Assembly: GCF_027359675.1 (NCBI RefSeq)
Contig: NZ_CP114786.1
Coordinates: 2,950,501 to 3,014,500, forward strand
Source: Roseibium sp. Sym1
GTDB taxonomy: Bacteria; Pseudomonadota; Alphaproteobacteria; Rhizobiales; Stappiaceae
Direction of reading: 5' to 3'
Length of the DNA: 64,000 bases
Shown: in pieces, positions 43,991-52,705 of the stretch
How positions within the stretch are numbered: position 1 is the first letter of the stretch
Layout: each line of letters opens with the position of its first letter
Translations under genes and position numbers: made by a program
Notes under the pieces: generated by a model
Seen by the model: only the letters and a program-made list of their open reading frames with translations
What the model was told of the DNA's origin: nothing
The model's database searches: none

Positions 43991-44851
43991 CTACTGGCGT
44001 ACCGCCGGGGTTTCCACACCGAGGCCCGAGCCGCGCCAGGTCACGTAGACCTCCAGCGCCATCAGGTCGTCGGAAAAGGCCGCCGGGAATTCCGCCCGCG
44101 TGTCCCGGATGCAGCCGCGGAAGCGGTTGTGCAGCGAGACCATTGCCGACTGTTTCAGGCGGTAGGTCGGAAAGCCGTTGACATTGCCCTGGCTGAGGTG
44201 GTCGGCACGGATGTAGTTGCCGTTATAGTCCTCGTGACAGGAGGCGCAGGCGAGGTTCAACTGACCCGTGCGGGTGTAGTAGAGGTCCTTGCCCTTGTCC
44301 CACCAGGCCTGCATGTCGCCTTCCGTCAGGTCGACTTCCACCGGCATGCCAAGCGACTGATGCTTGATATAGGTGGTGAGCGCCTTCTGGTCGGCAGCAT
44401 CGAACTTGTAGGGCTTTGCCTGCATGTTCTTTTCGCGGCACTGGTCGATCTGCAGCTCGATGTTGAACGGCTTGCCGGCTTGTTCGTTCCATTTCGGATA
44501 GCTTGCGCCAAGTCCTTTCAGGAAGCCCTGTGCATCCTCGTGACAGGAGGCGCAGGACTTGCCGGCGTCGCCTTCCACGGTGTTCCAGATTTCCTCGCCG
44601 CGCTCCACGTAGAGCATGCCGGGGTTCTGGAAGCTGTCTGCTTCAAGGGCACGGGTCTCGTCCGTGCGGTAGTGCCAGCCGGAAATGATCTCGTCCAGCG
44701 GATGTCCTTCCGGTGGCGCGACCCGGGTCATGATTTCCATTTCCCCGTCGATCACCAGTTTTTCGTCGACCGGCCCCCCGGCCTGCGCGGCACCCGTTCC
44801 CAACACCAGTGCTGAGAACAGGGTGGCAATGCTTTTGTATCTCTTGGCCAA
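43991..44851 (-). CDS. soxA: SoxA, diheme cytochrome c
   Basis: This 286-aa catalytic subunit of SoxAX couples thiosulfate to SoxY. It has a signal peptide (1-24) and two heme sites, CASCH at 100-104 and 202-206. The active-site Cys, which carries a persulfide in homologues, is in RGCIRDTRAE (Cys247). The CREKN motif near residue 138 is also typical. The two-heme form matches the alphaproteobacterial group. Confidence 0.93.
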   Translation of the reverse strand: MAKRYKSIATLFSALVLGTGAAQAGGPVDEKLVIDGEMEIMTRVAPPEGHPLDEIISGWHYRTDETRALEADSFQNPGMLYVERGEEIWNTVEGDAGKSCASCHEDAQGFLKGLGASYPKWNEQAGKPFNIELQIDQCREKNMQAKPYKFDAADQKALTTYIKHQSLGMPVEVDLTEGDMQAWWDKGKDLYYTRTGQLNLACASCHEDYNGNYIRADHLSQGNVNGFPTYRLKQSAMVSLHNRFRGCIRDTRAEFPAAFSDDLMALEVYVTWRGSGLGVETPAVRQ

Positions 44852-44890
44852 ATCGTCTCCTCCCGATTTGCGCGGCTGCGTTGCCGCACC

Positions 44891-45220
44891 CTATTCAACA
44901 GTGATCTTGTTCTCGGTTTCGTAGACACTGCCGTCGTCGTCCACCCAGGTGAACTTGAACGTGCCGGACTCGTTCACCTTGGCGTTGAACTCCATGTAGG
45001 GGTTCGCCGAGACGGCCGGGTCCATGTCGCAGCTGAACACGACCTGGCCGTTGAACTCGCAGGTGAACTTGTTGATGATCTGGCGCGGAATGAGTTCGCC
45101 GGTCTTCTTGTCCTTGCGCTGACCCGACTCCATCGGGTGGCTGATCAAGGTCTTGATCGTGATGACTTCGCCCTGAGCGGCCTTTTTCGGCACTTTCACG
45201 CGTGGTTTTGGAGATGCCAT
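44891..45220 (-). CDS. soxZ: SoxZ, sulfur carrier subunit
   Basis: This 109-aa immunoglobulin-like beta-sandwich protein is the partner of SoxY. It starts MASPKPRVKVPKKAAQGEV, the usual SoxZ pattern, with no signal peptide, since it is co-exported with Tat-dependent SoxY. It lies 30 bases after soxY and 39 bases before soxA. Confidence 0.93.
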   Translation of the reverse strand: MASPKPRVKVPKKAAQGEVITIKTLISHPMESGQRKDKKTGELIPRQIINKFTCEFNGQVVFSCDMDPAVSANPYMEFNAKVNESGTFKFTWVDDDGSVYETENKITVE

Positions 45221-45250
45221 GGTTGTTTCCTCGTATCCTGTTCCGGTCGC

Positions 45251-45700
45251 TTAGCCGCCGCAGCCGCCGATGGTGACCTTGACTTCCTTGCGGTCGATGA
45301 AGGTGGAACCGTCATTCATTTTGGCGACGGCAATCACGTTCTGCGTCTTGGCAAGACGAATGCGGGTCTTGGCATCGGCCACGCCGCTCATGGCGGTGAA
45401 GTGGAAGGTTGCAACGGCCGGGTTGGGGTTGCCGTCCGCCAGGATCAGCACGGACTCGACGTAGTTGTCTGCCGTCATCGGGCTTTCGACGGAGACGCCG
45501 ACCGGTACGGTGTTGCCGTTCTCGGCGATTTCCGGCGTGTCCAGGGACACGGTGCCTTCCGCCGGCGTCGCGCCGCCGGTAAAGGCCTTGATGGCAGCTT
45601 CGGTTTCGTCCGTGGCGGCGAAGGAAAGCTGCGGGTTGAAGACCAGAACGGCGGCGGCGCCTGCCGTCAGGCCGAACATGTGGCGTCGTGTGATGTTCAT
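45251..45700 (-). CDS. soxY: SoxY, sulfur covalent-carrier protein
   Basis: This 149-aa periplasmic carrier has a Tat signal (TRRHMFGLTAGAAAVLV, about 4-20) and ends in the diagnostic swinging-arm sequence GGCGG, whose Cys holds the sulfur intermediates. A Shine-Dalgarno GGGAGC precedes ATG 45700. With SoxZ it is the central substrate platform for SoxAX, SoxB and SoxCD. Confidence 0.95.
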   Translation of the reverse strand: MNITRRHMFGLTAGAAAVLVFNPQLSFAATDETEAAIKAFTGGATPAEGTVSLDTPEIAENGNTVPVGVSVESPMTADNYVESVLILADGNPNPAVATFHFTAMSGVADAKTRIRLAKTQNVIAVAKMNDGSTFIDRKEVKVTIGGCGG

Positions 45701-45723
45701 CTCTTGCTCCCAGAGTGTCGAGA

Positions 45724-46203
45724 TCAGTTTTCTTTCAGCGTCAGGAGGTAGGCGACAACGTCCTCCACTTCCTGCGCGGTGAGGATGGTCTGGCCCTGGT
45801 TGTCCTCGGCAACATTGATGCCGACTTTCATGGTGTAGAACCCGGGCATGATGGTCTGTTCGCCGAAGACATCCTTCGAATTGACCACGATGGCGCGCAG
45901 CTGGGCTTCGCTCCAGCGGTCGGCAACGCCGTCCAGGACCGGCCCGACTTCGCCGTGGAACAGCTGGTCGTTGAGGTCGGTGTTGGCATGGCAGGCAAGG
46001 CAGTTGCCCTTCTTGCGGTCGGCAAAGGCCTCACGCCCGGCAACCGCGTCGCCCGAAGCGCCGGTGAGTGATTGCTTGAGCTCCATGTCCTCGATGGGCA
46101 CGCTGTCCGGTGCCACCGTTCCGGCGATTGCCGCCGATGCGGTCATGAGAGCCAGGCCGGCCAGCGCTGCCGGCAAGGCTTTGAATGTCGCGCGCTTGGT
46201 CAT
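45724..46203 (-). CDS. soxX: SoxX, monoheme cytochrome c
   Basis: This 159-aa subunit of SoxAX has a signal peptide of about 27 residues and one heme site CLACH, with a distal Met in TIMPGFYTM. ATG 46203 is supported by GAGGAGGAAAG upstream; a longer frame exists but lacks a ribosome site. It is the first structural gene of soxXYZABCD and lies downstream of a promoter region with two palindromes. Confidence 0.92.
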   Translation of the reverse strand: MTKRATFKALPAALAGLALMTASAAIAGTVAPDSVPIEDMELKQSLTGASGDAVAGREAFADRKKGNCLACHANTDLNDQLFHGEVGPVLDGVADRWSEAQLRAIVVNSKDVFGEQTIMPGFYTMKVGINVAEDNQGQTILTAQEVEDVVAYLLTLKEN

Positions 46204-46296
46204 TGTGTCGGCTTTCCTCCTCAGTGCGAAGCGTCCGGTCCTTCGCCGGTTTTCGCTTCTACGGCAGGTCCGAATCCCCAGCCTGCCTGTCCTCCT

Positions 46297-46334
46297 CATA
46301 TTAAAAGATATGATTTTTTGCATATGTTATGCAA
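46297..46334 (-). promoter_or_regulatory. soxX promoter region with two palindromes
   Basis: CATATTAAAAGATATG (46297-46312) and TTGCATATGTTATGCAA (46318-46334) are perfect inverted repeats with 6- and 3-base spacers, in an AT-rich gap between soxW and soxX. In Pseudaminobacter and Paracoccus, SoxR represses from the soxW-X and soxS-V intergenic regions, so these are operator candidates. Which palindrome binds is not determinable here. Confidence 0.55.
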
Positions 46335-46382
46335 TAGGCCTTTTTGCGGACATGTGAAAACAAGGCCCGAATTGCCATCCGA

Positions 46383-46976
46383 TCATTCCGCGCCAAGACG
46401 GCCCTGTTCGCGTAACTCATTGATAATGCGGGCATGATACTTCTGAAAATGCTCGTCGCCCTCATAGCCCTTTTCCCGGACCCAGCGGAACATATTCAGG
46501 AAAGTCCACTTGCCGAAGGCCCCCGGCATGGTCGCGACAGCGACTTCCGACACGGTTCCGTCGTCGGGAACATCCTCGGGCAGGAAGACGATTGTAGGGG
46601 TGAACACATAGCCCCATTTTCGGGCCGCGGTCTTCTCGGTCAATTCCTCGCCGTCCAGGTCGATGACCTCCTCGTCGCCGAACATGTTGTACTGGACGAC
46701 CATGAAATTCTCCTTGATGTAGTCGGTCACTTCGGGGTCGGAGAGAAGCTTTTCATGCATCTGCCGGCAATAGATGCAGCCGCGCTGTTCGAAGATGATG
46801 ACGAGGCGCTTGCCGTCGTCGGAGGCTGCCTGGATGTCCTCGGCGATGTCCTTGAAGGTGATGGAGAACCAGGGCTGCTTGTGCAGGCCGTCCTCGCCCA
46901 TGGTGACGGCCAAGGCCGGTACGTGGGCGGCGATGGTGAGGCCCAGAGCCGCGACCAGAACTTTAAGACTGCGCAT
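46383..46976 (-). CDS. soxW: SoxW, periplasmic thioredoxin
   Basis: This 197-aa exported thioredoxin-fold protein has a signal peptide (about 1-23) and the redox pair in RGCIYCRQ (about residue 65-72). The cis-Pro region is FTPTIVFL. In Paracoccus SoxW receives electrons from membrane SoxV and keeps SoxYZ active. The coding region lies 21 bases after soxV. Confidence 0.88.
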   Translation of the reverse strand: MRSLKVLVAALGLTIAAHVPALAVTMGEDGLHKQPWFSITFKDIAEDIQAASDDGKRLVIIFEQRGCIYCRQMHEKLLSDPEVTDYIKENFMVVQYNMFGDEEVIDLDGEELTEKTAARKWGYVFTPTIVFLPEDVPDDGTVSEVAVATMPGAFGKWTFLNMFRWVREKGYEGDEHFQKYHARIINELREQGRLGAE

Positions 46977-46997
46977 GTCAAATCCTCCCTGTGAGTG

Positions 46998-47732
46998 TCA
47001 GCCGATCTCGGAAAAGACCGGGAAAGTGTCCAGCAGCCAGAGGGCGATGGCGGACATCTGGCCGGTGATGAAGAGCAGGCCGGTCAGGACCAGCAGGGCG
47101 CCCATGATCTTTTCGACCGTGCCCATGTGCTTGCGGAACCGGCCGGCGAATTTCAGGAACTGGCCGGCAAAGGCCGCGGCCAGCACGAACGGCAGGCCGA
47201 TGCCGAAAGCATAGACGGCAAGAAGCCCCGCACCGTGCCAGATGGTGTCGGAAGACCCTGCGACGAACAGGATGGATGCCAGGACCGGACCGACGCAAGG
47301 AGTCCAGCCGAAGGCGAAGGCAAGGCCCATCAGGAAGGCGCCCGCAAGGCCGGCAGGTTTGCTTTCGACATGAATCCGGGCCTCGCGGAACAGCAACCCG
47401 ATGCGGAACACGCCCAGGAAGTGCAGTCCCATGACGATGATGATTCCACCGGCGATGTAGGACAGGATGTCATAGTAGCGCGCGATGGACTGGCCGATCA
47501 CGCTGGCCGTGGCACCCAGGGCCACGAAGACGACGGAGAAGCCGAGCACGAAAGCGATCGCGGCAAAGACGATTCGCCGGCCCGTCCCGGCTGTGGCGGC
47601 TTCGCCCTTGAGTTCGTCGACGCTCACGCCTGCGAGATAACACAGGTAGGGCGGTACGATCGGCAGCACGCACGGGGATATGAACGAGAGCAATCCGGCC
47701 AGAAAGGCGGCGCCCAGAGACACGTCGAGCAT
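46998..47732 (-). CDS. soxV: SoxV, CcdA/DsbD-like membrane thiol electron transporter
   Basis: This 244-aa inner-membrane protein has six hydrophobic segments and the paired reactive Cys in SFISPCVLPIVPPYLCYLAG and GWTPCVGPVL. It carries electrons from cytoplasmic thioredoxin to SoxW/SoxS. It is transcribed divergently from soxS, with 93 bases between starts. Confidence 0.92.
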   Translation of the reverse strand: MLDVSLGAAFLAGLLSFISPCVLPIVPPYLCYLAGVSVDELKGEAATAGTGRRIVFAAIAFVLGFSVVFVALGATASVIGQSIARYYDILSYIAGGIIIVMGLHFLGVFRIGLLFREARIHVESKPAGLAGAFLMGLAFAFGWTPCVGPVLASILFVAGSSDTIWHGAGLLAVYAFGIGLPFVLAAAFAGQFLKFAGRFRKHMGTVEKIMGALLVLTGLLFITGQMSAIALWLLDTFPVFSEIG

Positions 47733-47772
47733 TCCTCTCCTCCCGGTGGAACTCGAATACAGGAAGCTTTAA

Positions 47773-47800
47773 AATATTCAAATTTTCCTATATATTGCAA
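47773..47800. promoter_or_regulatory. soxV-soxS divergent operator candidate
   Basis: An AT-rich block contains AATATTCAAATTTTCCTAT and then TATATTGCAA. It preserves the left half of the ATTC-N8-GAAT box found at 50864, with the right half degenerate (CTAT). TTGCAA recalls the soxX palindrome. It is suitably placed for SoxR control of both divergent genes. Confidence 0.45.
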
Positions 47801-47825
47801 TCGAAGAAATTCGGAGACGGCAAAA

Positions 47826-48200
47826 ATGCGTTTCATACCCCGCTCAATCGCAGTCGCGGCGGTCCTGCTGGCAGGGCTGATTTCCACCCTGCCGGCCGCG
47901 TCCGCGGAACTGGTCATGCTGGAGCAGCCGGGCTGCGTCTGGTGCAAGCGCTGGAACGAGGAAATCGGTGTCGCCTATGCCAAGACGGAGGAAGGCCGGC
48001 AGGCGCCGTTGCGCCGGGTCGACATTACCGCGGCATGGCCCGACGACCTTGACGGTGTCGCGCGTGAGCGGCTGACACCGACCTTCATACTGATATCCGA
48101 CGGTGTCGAGGTGGATCGGCTCCGGGGGTATCCGGGCGAGCATTTTTTCTGGCCTTTGCTGGCCTCGATGCTCGAGAAGCTGCCGGGCAAGATCAATTGA
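47826..48200 (+). CDS. soxS: SoxS, periplasmic thioredoxin-like protein
   Basis: This 124-aa exported thiol-disulfide protein has a signal peptide (about 1-27, ending ASAE) and the redox motif CVWC in QPGCVWCKRW (about 36-39). SoxS in Paracoccus reductively reactivates SoxYZ. ATG 47826 begins the signal peptide. It precedes soxR on the plus strand by 93 bases. Confidence 0.86.
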   Translation: MRFIPRSIAVAAVLLAGLISTLPAASAELVMLEQPGCVWCKRWNEEIGVAYAKTEEGRQAPLRRVDITAAWPDDLDGVARERLTPTFILISDGVEVDRLRGYPGEHFFWPLLASMLEKLPGKIN

Positions 48201-48293
48201 GATTGTTGATCGGAACGGAAACTTGGGGCATGTATCGGAAACCGGAAGTATTGTGCGGTGCACAGGCGTAGTGGATAGGGGCGGACGGCACTC

Positions 48294-48644
48294 ATGAACC
48301 TGCCGATCTTTCACAAGGACATGGATGCAGGTGATCTGGACCTGCTCATGGAGCAGGCGCGCAAGGCCAGTGACCTGCTGAAGGCGCTGTCCCACGAGGT
48401 GCGCCTGGTTATCTTGTGCCTCCTGTCCGAGGGTGAGAAGTCGGTCTCCGAACTGGAGGAGATCCTGACGATGCCCCAGGCGGCCGTGTCCCAGCAGCTG
48501 GCACGGCTGCGGCTGGAAGGCCTGGTGCAATCGCGGCGCGACGGGCGCATGATCTATTACCGGCTCCTCGACGACGAAGTCAGCTCGATCATCGCCAGCC
48601 TGTACGAACTGTTCTGCAAGGACGTTCGGGCCGGGGACGCCTGA
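48294..48644 (+). CDS. soxR: SoxR, ArsR-family sulfur-responsive repressor
   Basis: This 116-aa winged-helix repressor has the recognition helix PQAAVSQQLARLRLEGLV (61-78) and a beta-wing SRRDGRMIYYRL. Two Cys residues, Cys42 (VILCLLSE) and Cys108 (ELFCKD), sit at the positions of the persulfide-sensing pair of BigR/SqrR, where reactive sulfur forms a polysulfide bridge and releases DNA. It probably represses sox genes and the downstream transporter genes until sulfane sulfur appears. Confidence 0.9.
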   Translation: MNLPIFHKDMDAGDLDLLMEQARKASDLLKALSHEVRLVILCLLSEGEKSVSELEEILTMPQAAVSQQLARLRLEGLVQSRRDGRMIYYRLLDDEVSSIIASLYELFCKDVRAGDA

Positions 48645-48797
48645 CCGGCGGAGTCCGTCGACAGTCCGGGTGCGGCGCAGCATCGACTTTGTTTGCCGGG
48701 TGAAAACACGCCTGCTACGCTTTTTTAAAGATCGCCGGAAGGCGAGGGAGAGGAAACGCTTCAAAAAGCCCGTCAAGGGCGGCGAGGTGACACGCAC

Positions 48798-49901
48798 ATG
48801 ACAATACTGGATCCGGTTGTCCTGACACCGCTCCTGGGAGTGCTGGCCGGTTGTGTCCTGGGCTTTGTTGCCCGGGCGACCCATTTCTGCACGCTGTCCG
48901 CGCTTGAACGCCACTGGTACGCGGGCGACAGCAGCAGCCTGAGAACCTGGGTCCTGGCCTCGGTTTCCGCGCTGATCGGGACGCAACTGCTTGCGGCATT
49001 CGGCATGGCGGACACCCATGCCTCGTTCTATCTGCAATCCGACTTTCCCTGGACCGGCGCGATCGTCGGCGGCTTCATGTTCGGCATCGGCATGGCGCTG
49101 GTCGGCACCTGCGGCTTCGGGGCCGTCCTGCGTCTCGGCGGCGGCAGTCTGCGGGCGCTCGTGGTGCTGACCGTCATCGGGCTGTCCGCCCTGGCGGCGC
49201 AGCGGGGCATTCTCGGCATCCTGCGCGTGCCGCTGGTTGACGACCTTGCCGTGTCCTTTGCCGGCAGCGGCAGCCAGTCGATGGGCGACATTGTCTCCGG
49301 TCTGGTGGGCATCGATCTCACCCCCGTGGTGGCTGCAGTGATCGCGCTTGCCGGTCTCGCCTGGATCTTCAGGTCGGCGGACTACAGGAAACAGTTTTCC
49401 AAGATCGGCTCCGCGGTGATCATCGGCAGCGTGATCACCTTCGGCTGGTGGGCGACCACCTTCGTCGCCGCGCGCTCCTTCGAACCCGTGCAGATCGAGG
49501 CAGGCTCCTTCGTCGTGCCGGTCGGCGACACCATCATGCAGCTGATCACCTATACCGGCACCTGGCCCGACTACGGCGTCGGGCTGATTGTCGGCACGCT
49601 GGCAGGGGCCGTCGTCGCCGCCCTGTGGAACCGGGACATCCGCTGGGAAGCCTGCGACGATGCCCGCGAACTCGGCCGTCACCTTCTGGGCGGCACGCTG
49701 ATGGGTGTCGGCGGGGTCTTTGCCATGGGCTGTACCGTGGGGCAGGGCATCACCGCCTTTTCGGCACTGGCCATTTCCGCGCCCGTCGTCATGGTGTCCA
49801 TGGCACTGGGGGCGCGGGTCGGCCTTGCCTGGCTGATGGAAGGGTCGGTGCTGGCCGCCTTCCGCCGCAGCGACGGGGCCAGCCATTCGCCCGCCGAATA
49901 G
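48798..49901 (+). CDS. YeeE/YedE-family sulfur transporter, SoxT-like (first copy)
   Basis: This 367-aa polytopic membrane protein of the DUF395/YeeE group has about nine to ten hydrophobic segments. Its conserved Cys-containing loops, GFVARATHFCTLSALER, LVGTCGFGAVLRLGGG and FAMGCTVGQGITAFS, form the thiosulfate or sulfur relay path in TsuA/YeeE homologues. Linkage to soxR matches SoxT proteins of Hyphomicrobium and Pseudaminobacter. It may import a sulfur compound for signalling or assimilation. It follows soxR by 153 bases. Confidence 0.85.
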   Translation: MTILDPVVLTPLLGVLAGCVLGFVARATHFCTLSALERHWYAGDSSSLRTWVLASVSALIGTQLLAAFGMADTHASFYLQSDFPWTGAIVGGFMFGIGMALVGTCGFGAVLRLGGGSLRALVVLTVIGLSALAAQRGILGILRVPLVDDLAVSFAGSGSQSMGDIVSGLVGIDLTPVVAAVIALAGLAWIFRSADYRKQFSKIGSAVIIGSVITFGWWATTFVAARSFEPVQIEAGSFVVPVGDTIMQLITYTGTWPDYGVGLIVGTLAGAVVAALWNRDIRWEACDDARELGRHLLGGTLMGVGGVFAMGCTVGQGITAFSALAISAPVVMVSMALGARVGLAWLMEGSVLAAFRRSDGASHSPAE

Positions 49902-49910
49902 GGTACGGAC

Positions 49911-50849
49911 CTAGCCTGCGACAAAGCGATAGGCGCCGCCGGCCCTGTCGACCCTGCCGTTGCCCGGATGCGGGAAATGAAATCCGATCAGGCGTGTATG
50001 GTCGTTTGCCAGGCGGTCGAGCAGGGCCTTGCGGGTCGCGATGCCCTTGTCGCGGTCCTGGTCCGAGCCGGACGGCCAGTCCGGTTTTTCAAAGGAAATG
50101 ATCGCATTGGTGATGGCGTCGCCAACCACCATGACGCTGTCACCGCCGCCATGCAGGACATAGGACATGTGGCCCGGCGTGTGCCCGGACGTGTCGACCG
50201 CTTCCACGCCGGGCAGCACCTCCTGGCCGGGGCGGATCATGGACACCTGGTCCGCGATCGCCTCGAAGCGCCCCTGGGCGCCGACAACGAAGCTCTTGCG
50301 CTCCTCCGGCATGTTGGCAAGCGTGTCATCGGCCAGCCAGTAATCCCATTCGGCCTGAGGCACCCAGATGCTGGCTTCCGGATAGAGCGGGTCGTCGAAA
50401 TCGTCCAAAATGCCCCACAGGTGATCCGGATGGCCGTGGGTCAGCACCACATCGGTGATGTCCGACGGGGCGATGCCGGCCTCTTCCAGCCGTGCCGGCA
50501 GCTCGCCCGCGGTCGGCTGGAAATTCGCGCCTGATCCGACGTCGAACAGAACGAGGCGGTCACCGGTTCTGAGCAGGGTGATGTTACAGTCCGGCCTCAG
50601 GGCATCGGTCGCCAGGCCGTGCGGTTCCAGCAGGGCCGCGATTTCCGCGTCGCTCTGTTCCGGCAGGACAAAGTTCATCGGCAAGGTCAGGTGGCCGTCG
50701 GAAAAGACCGTGATTTCGTGTTCCCCGAGGCTGAGCGTGGTCTCGGCGGCGGCGCGGCGCGGCAGTCCGAACAGGCCCATTCCGGTGGCGGCGAGGCCTC
50801 CGGCGAGAAACTTGCGTCTGGTAAGGTCTTTTCCTTGCGGTCCGGTCAT
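49911..50849 (-). CDS. Tat-exported metallo-beta-lactamase-fold hydrolase (SoxH-like)
   Basis: This 312-aa periplasmic protein has a Tat signal (TRRKFLAGGLAATGMGLFG). Its zinc-binding MBL motif is HGHPDHLWG (about 130-138), with later ligands in SGHTPGHMSY and VVGDAITNA and His in GFHFPHPG. Paracoccus sox clusters contain MBL-fold SoxH and SoxG of unclear role. ATG 50849 is fixed by GGAGG 5 bases away. An ATTC-N8-GAAT box lies just upstream. Substrate unknown; a persulfide or thioester is conceivable. Confidence 0.83.
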   Translation of the reverse strand: MTGPQGKDLTRRKFLAGGLAATGMGLFGLPRRAAAETTLSLGEHEITVFSDGHLTLPMNFVLPEQSDAEIAALLEPHGLATDALRPDCNITLLRTGDRLVLFDVGSGANFQPTAGELPARLEEAGIAPSDITDVVLTHGHPDHLWGILDDFDDPLYPEASIWVPQAEWDYWLADDTLANMPEERKSFVVGAQGRFEAIADQVSMIRPGQEVLPGVEAVDTSGHTPGHMSYVLHGGGDSVMVVGDAITNAIISFEKPDWPSGSDQDRDKGIATRKALLDRLANDHTRLIGFHFPHPGNGRVDRAGGAYRFVAG

Positions 50850-50863
50850 GGCATCCTCCACAT

Positions 50864-50879
50864 ATTCAAACTTTTGAAT
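50864..50879. promoter_or_regulatory. ATTC-N8-GAAT operator, SqrR/SoxR-type
   Basis: ATTCAAACTTTTGAAT is a 7-bp perfect inverted repeat around CT and fits the ATTC-N8-GAAT consensus described for SqrR, a relative of SoxR. It lies five bases before the Shine-Dalgarno of the MBL gene and 86 bases before the divergent SoxT-like gene. It should control both. Confidence 0.7.
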
Positions 50880-50964
50880 TTATCTATGTTTCCTTGAGAT
50901 TGGTCAATGCCTGCGCTCGAAAAGTGCGGCGATGCTGATTGAATGGTGTCCGGAGGAAAAGGCC

Positions 50965-52053
50965 ATGGACCTGACATATCTGCTCGACCGGTTCCCGGAA
51001 CCCTGGCTGCTCGCGGCCGGTGGACTTGTGGTCGGTGTGCTGTTCGGCGCCTTCGCGCAGCAGAGCCGGTTCTGCCTGCGCGCGGCCAGCCTGGAATTTT
51101 CAAGGGGCACGCCGCAGGATCGTCTGCCGGTCTGGCTGTTCGCGTTTTCCGCGGCCTTGCTCGGCACGCAGATCCTTGTTTCCCTTGGTGAGGTGCAGGC
51201 CAGCGAGGCGCGGCAACTGGCGTCGCCGCAGAGCCTGTCGGGCGCTCTCTTGGGCGGCTTGATGTTCGGGACAGGCATGGTGCTGGCGCGGGGATGCGCG
51301 AGCCGGCTCCTGGTGCTGTCGGCGACGGGGAACCTCAGGGCGCTTCTCTCCGGCCTGGTCTTTGCCGTGGTGGCCCAGGCCAGCCTGCGCGGCATGCTTG
51401 CCCCCTTGCGCGAAGGGCTGGCGGGGCTTTGGACCACCGGTGACATCGGCGGCAACGACCTGACCGGCCATCTGGGTCTGACCTCGGGCATGACCATCGC
51501 CTTTGCCGTATTGTGGCTTCTGGCGGGAATGGTGTTTGCCTGGCGGGCCAAGGTGAAGATCTGGCAGCTCGTGGCGGCGGCCGGGGCGGGCCTCGCCATA
51601 CCGGTTGCCTGGTGGTTCACGTCCGCCATGGCCCGGCAGGCCTTCGATCCGGTTCAGGTCGAAGGCGTCACCTTCACGGGGCCGTCCGCGGACACGCTGA
51701 TGCTGGTGCTGTCGCCGCCCGGGGATGTGCTGGATTTCGACATCGGACTGGTGCCGGGGGTCTTCCTCGGGTCCTTTCTTGCCGCCTTGCTGACCCGGGA
51801 GCTGGCGCTGCAGGGCTTCGAGGGCGGCAAATCCATGGCACGCTACCTGACCGGGGCGACGCTGATGGGCTTCGGCGGCATGCTGGCCGGCGGCTGCGCG
51901 GTCGGCGCCGGCATTACCGGTGCGTCCATCTTTGCGGTCACCGCGTGGATCACCCTGACGGCGATCTGGCTGTCCGCCGGGGTGACGGACCGGCTCCTGC
52001 ATCCACGGAACGCGGACATGGTGCAGGTGGCGGGCGGGGCGGAACAGTCCTGA
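50965..52053 (+). CDS. YeeE/YedE-family sulfur transporter, SoxT-like (second copy)
   Basis: This 362-aa membrane protein is paralogous to the one at 48798. The matching Cys loops are AQQSRFCLRAASLE, VLARGCASRLLVLSATG and LAGGCAVGAGITGASIF. ATG 50965 is chosen by CGGAGGAAAA upstream. The two copies differ over most of their length, so they are an old pair, like SoxT1A/SoxT1B of Hyphomicrobium. It is divergent from the MBL gene across an SqrR-type box. Confidence 0.85.
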   Translation: MDLTYLLDRFPEPWLLAAGGLVVGVLFGAFAQQSRFCLRAASLEFSRGTPQDRLPVWLFAFSAALLGTQILVSLGEVQASEARQLASPQSLSGALLGGLMFGTGMVLARGCASRLLVLSATGNLRALLSGLVFAVVAQASLRGMLAPLREGLAGLWTTGDIGGNDLTGHLGLTSGMTIAFAVLWLLAGMVFAWRAKVKIWQLVAAAGAGLAIPVAWWFTSAMARQAFDPVQVEGVTFTGPSADTLMLVLSPPGDVLDFDIGLVPGVFLGSFLAALLTRELALQGFEGGKSMARYLTGATLMGFGGMLAGGCAVGAGITGASIFAVTAWITLTAIWLSAGVTDRLLHPRNADMVQVAGGAEQS

Positions 52054-52078
52054 TGAACGGCAGCCTGGCGTTTCGGGG

Positions 52079-52705
52079 TCAGCGCTCCTGAAGAGCCAGC
52101 CGAAGGCCGAGCGCGCAATAAAGCGTGCCAATGACCTTGCCCTGCCATTTCAACACTGCGGCATTGCGACGGAGAAATCTGCCCAGATGGCCTGCGCCAA
52201 GCGCAAAGACCACGGTGCTGAACAGGCCGAGCAGCACGAAGACCGCCCCGAGTTCCGCCAGTTGGAGCGGAACGGCACCGTTTTCCGGTTTTACGAATTG
52301 CGGCAGGAAAGCAAGGAAGAACAGGGCGGTCTTGGGATTGAGCACTTCGGCCAGGATCGCCTGGCGAAACGCCTTGCCGGCAGTGATCGGCAAGGCGGCC
52401 TGTCCCGGTACCCCGGAGGACTTGTCCAGGATCGCGCGGATCCCGAGATAGATCAGGTAGGCCGCCCCGGCGTATTTGATCACGCTGAACAGCAGCGCCG
52501 AAGTGGCTATGACAGCCGACAATCCAACGATCGCCATGACCGTGTGAACGATGTCACCGCAGGCGATTCCGGCACCGGTCGCAATGCCGACCCTTGTCCC
52601 GGATCCTGTCGCCCGGGCGACGGTCAGAAAGGTTGCCGGACCGGGTATGAACACGAACCCCAGCACAATCGCGATGAAGGTAACCAGTGTGGAGATATCA
52701 ACCAT
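52079..52705 (-). CDS. LysE/RhtB-family amino acid exporter
   Basis: This 208-aa inner-membrane exporter has five to six hydrophobic segments and the family signature GFVFIPGPATFLTVARATGSG (written here as PGPATFLTVARATGSG) near residues 22-37. LysE/RhtB proteins export amino acids or related small molecules. It converges with the SoxT-like gene and has no clear functional link to its neighbours. Its ATG at 52705 lies 199 bases from the GH105 stop, a gap in which I see no gene. Confidence 0.87.
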   Translation of the reverse strand: MVDISTLVTFIAIVLGFVFIPGPATFLTVARATGSGTRVGIATGAGIACGDIVHTVMAIVGLSAVIATSALLFSVIKYAGAAYLIYLGIRAILDKSSGVPGQAALPITAGKAFRQAILAEVLNPKTALFFLAFLPQFVKPENGAVPLQLAELGAVFVLLGLFSTVVFALGAGHLGRFLRRNAAVLKWQGKVIGTLYCALGLRLALQER

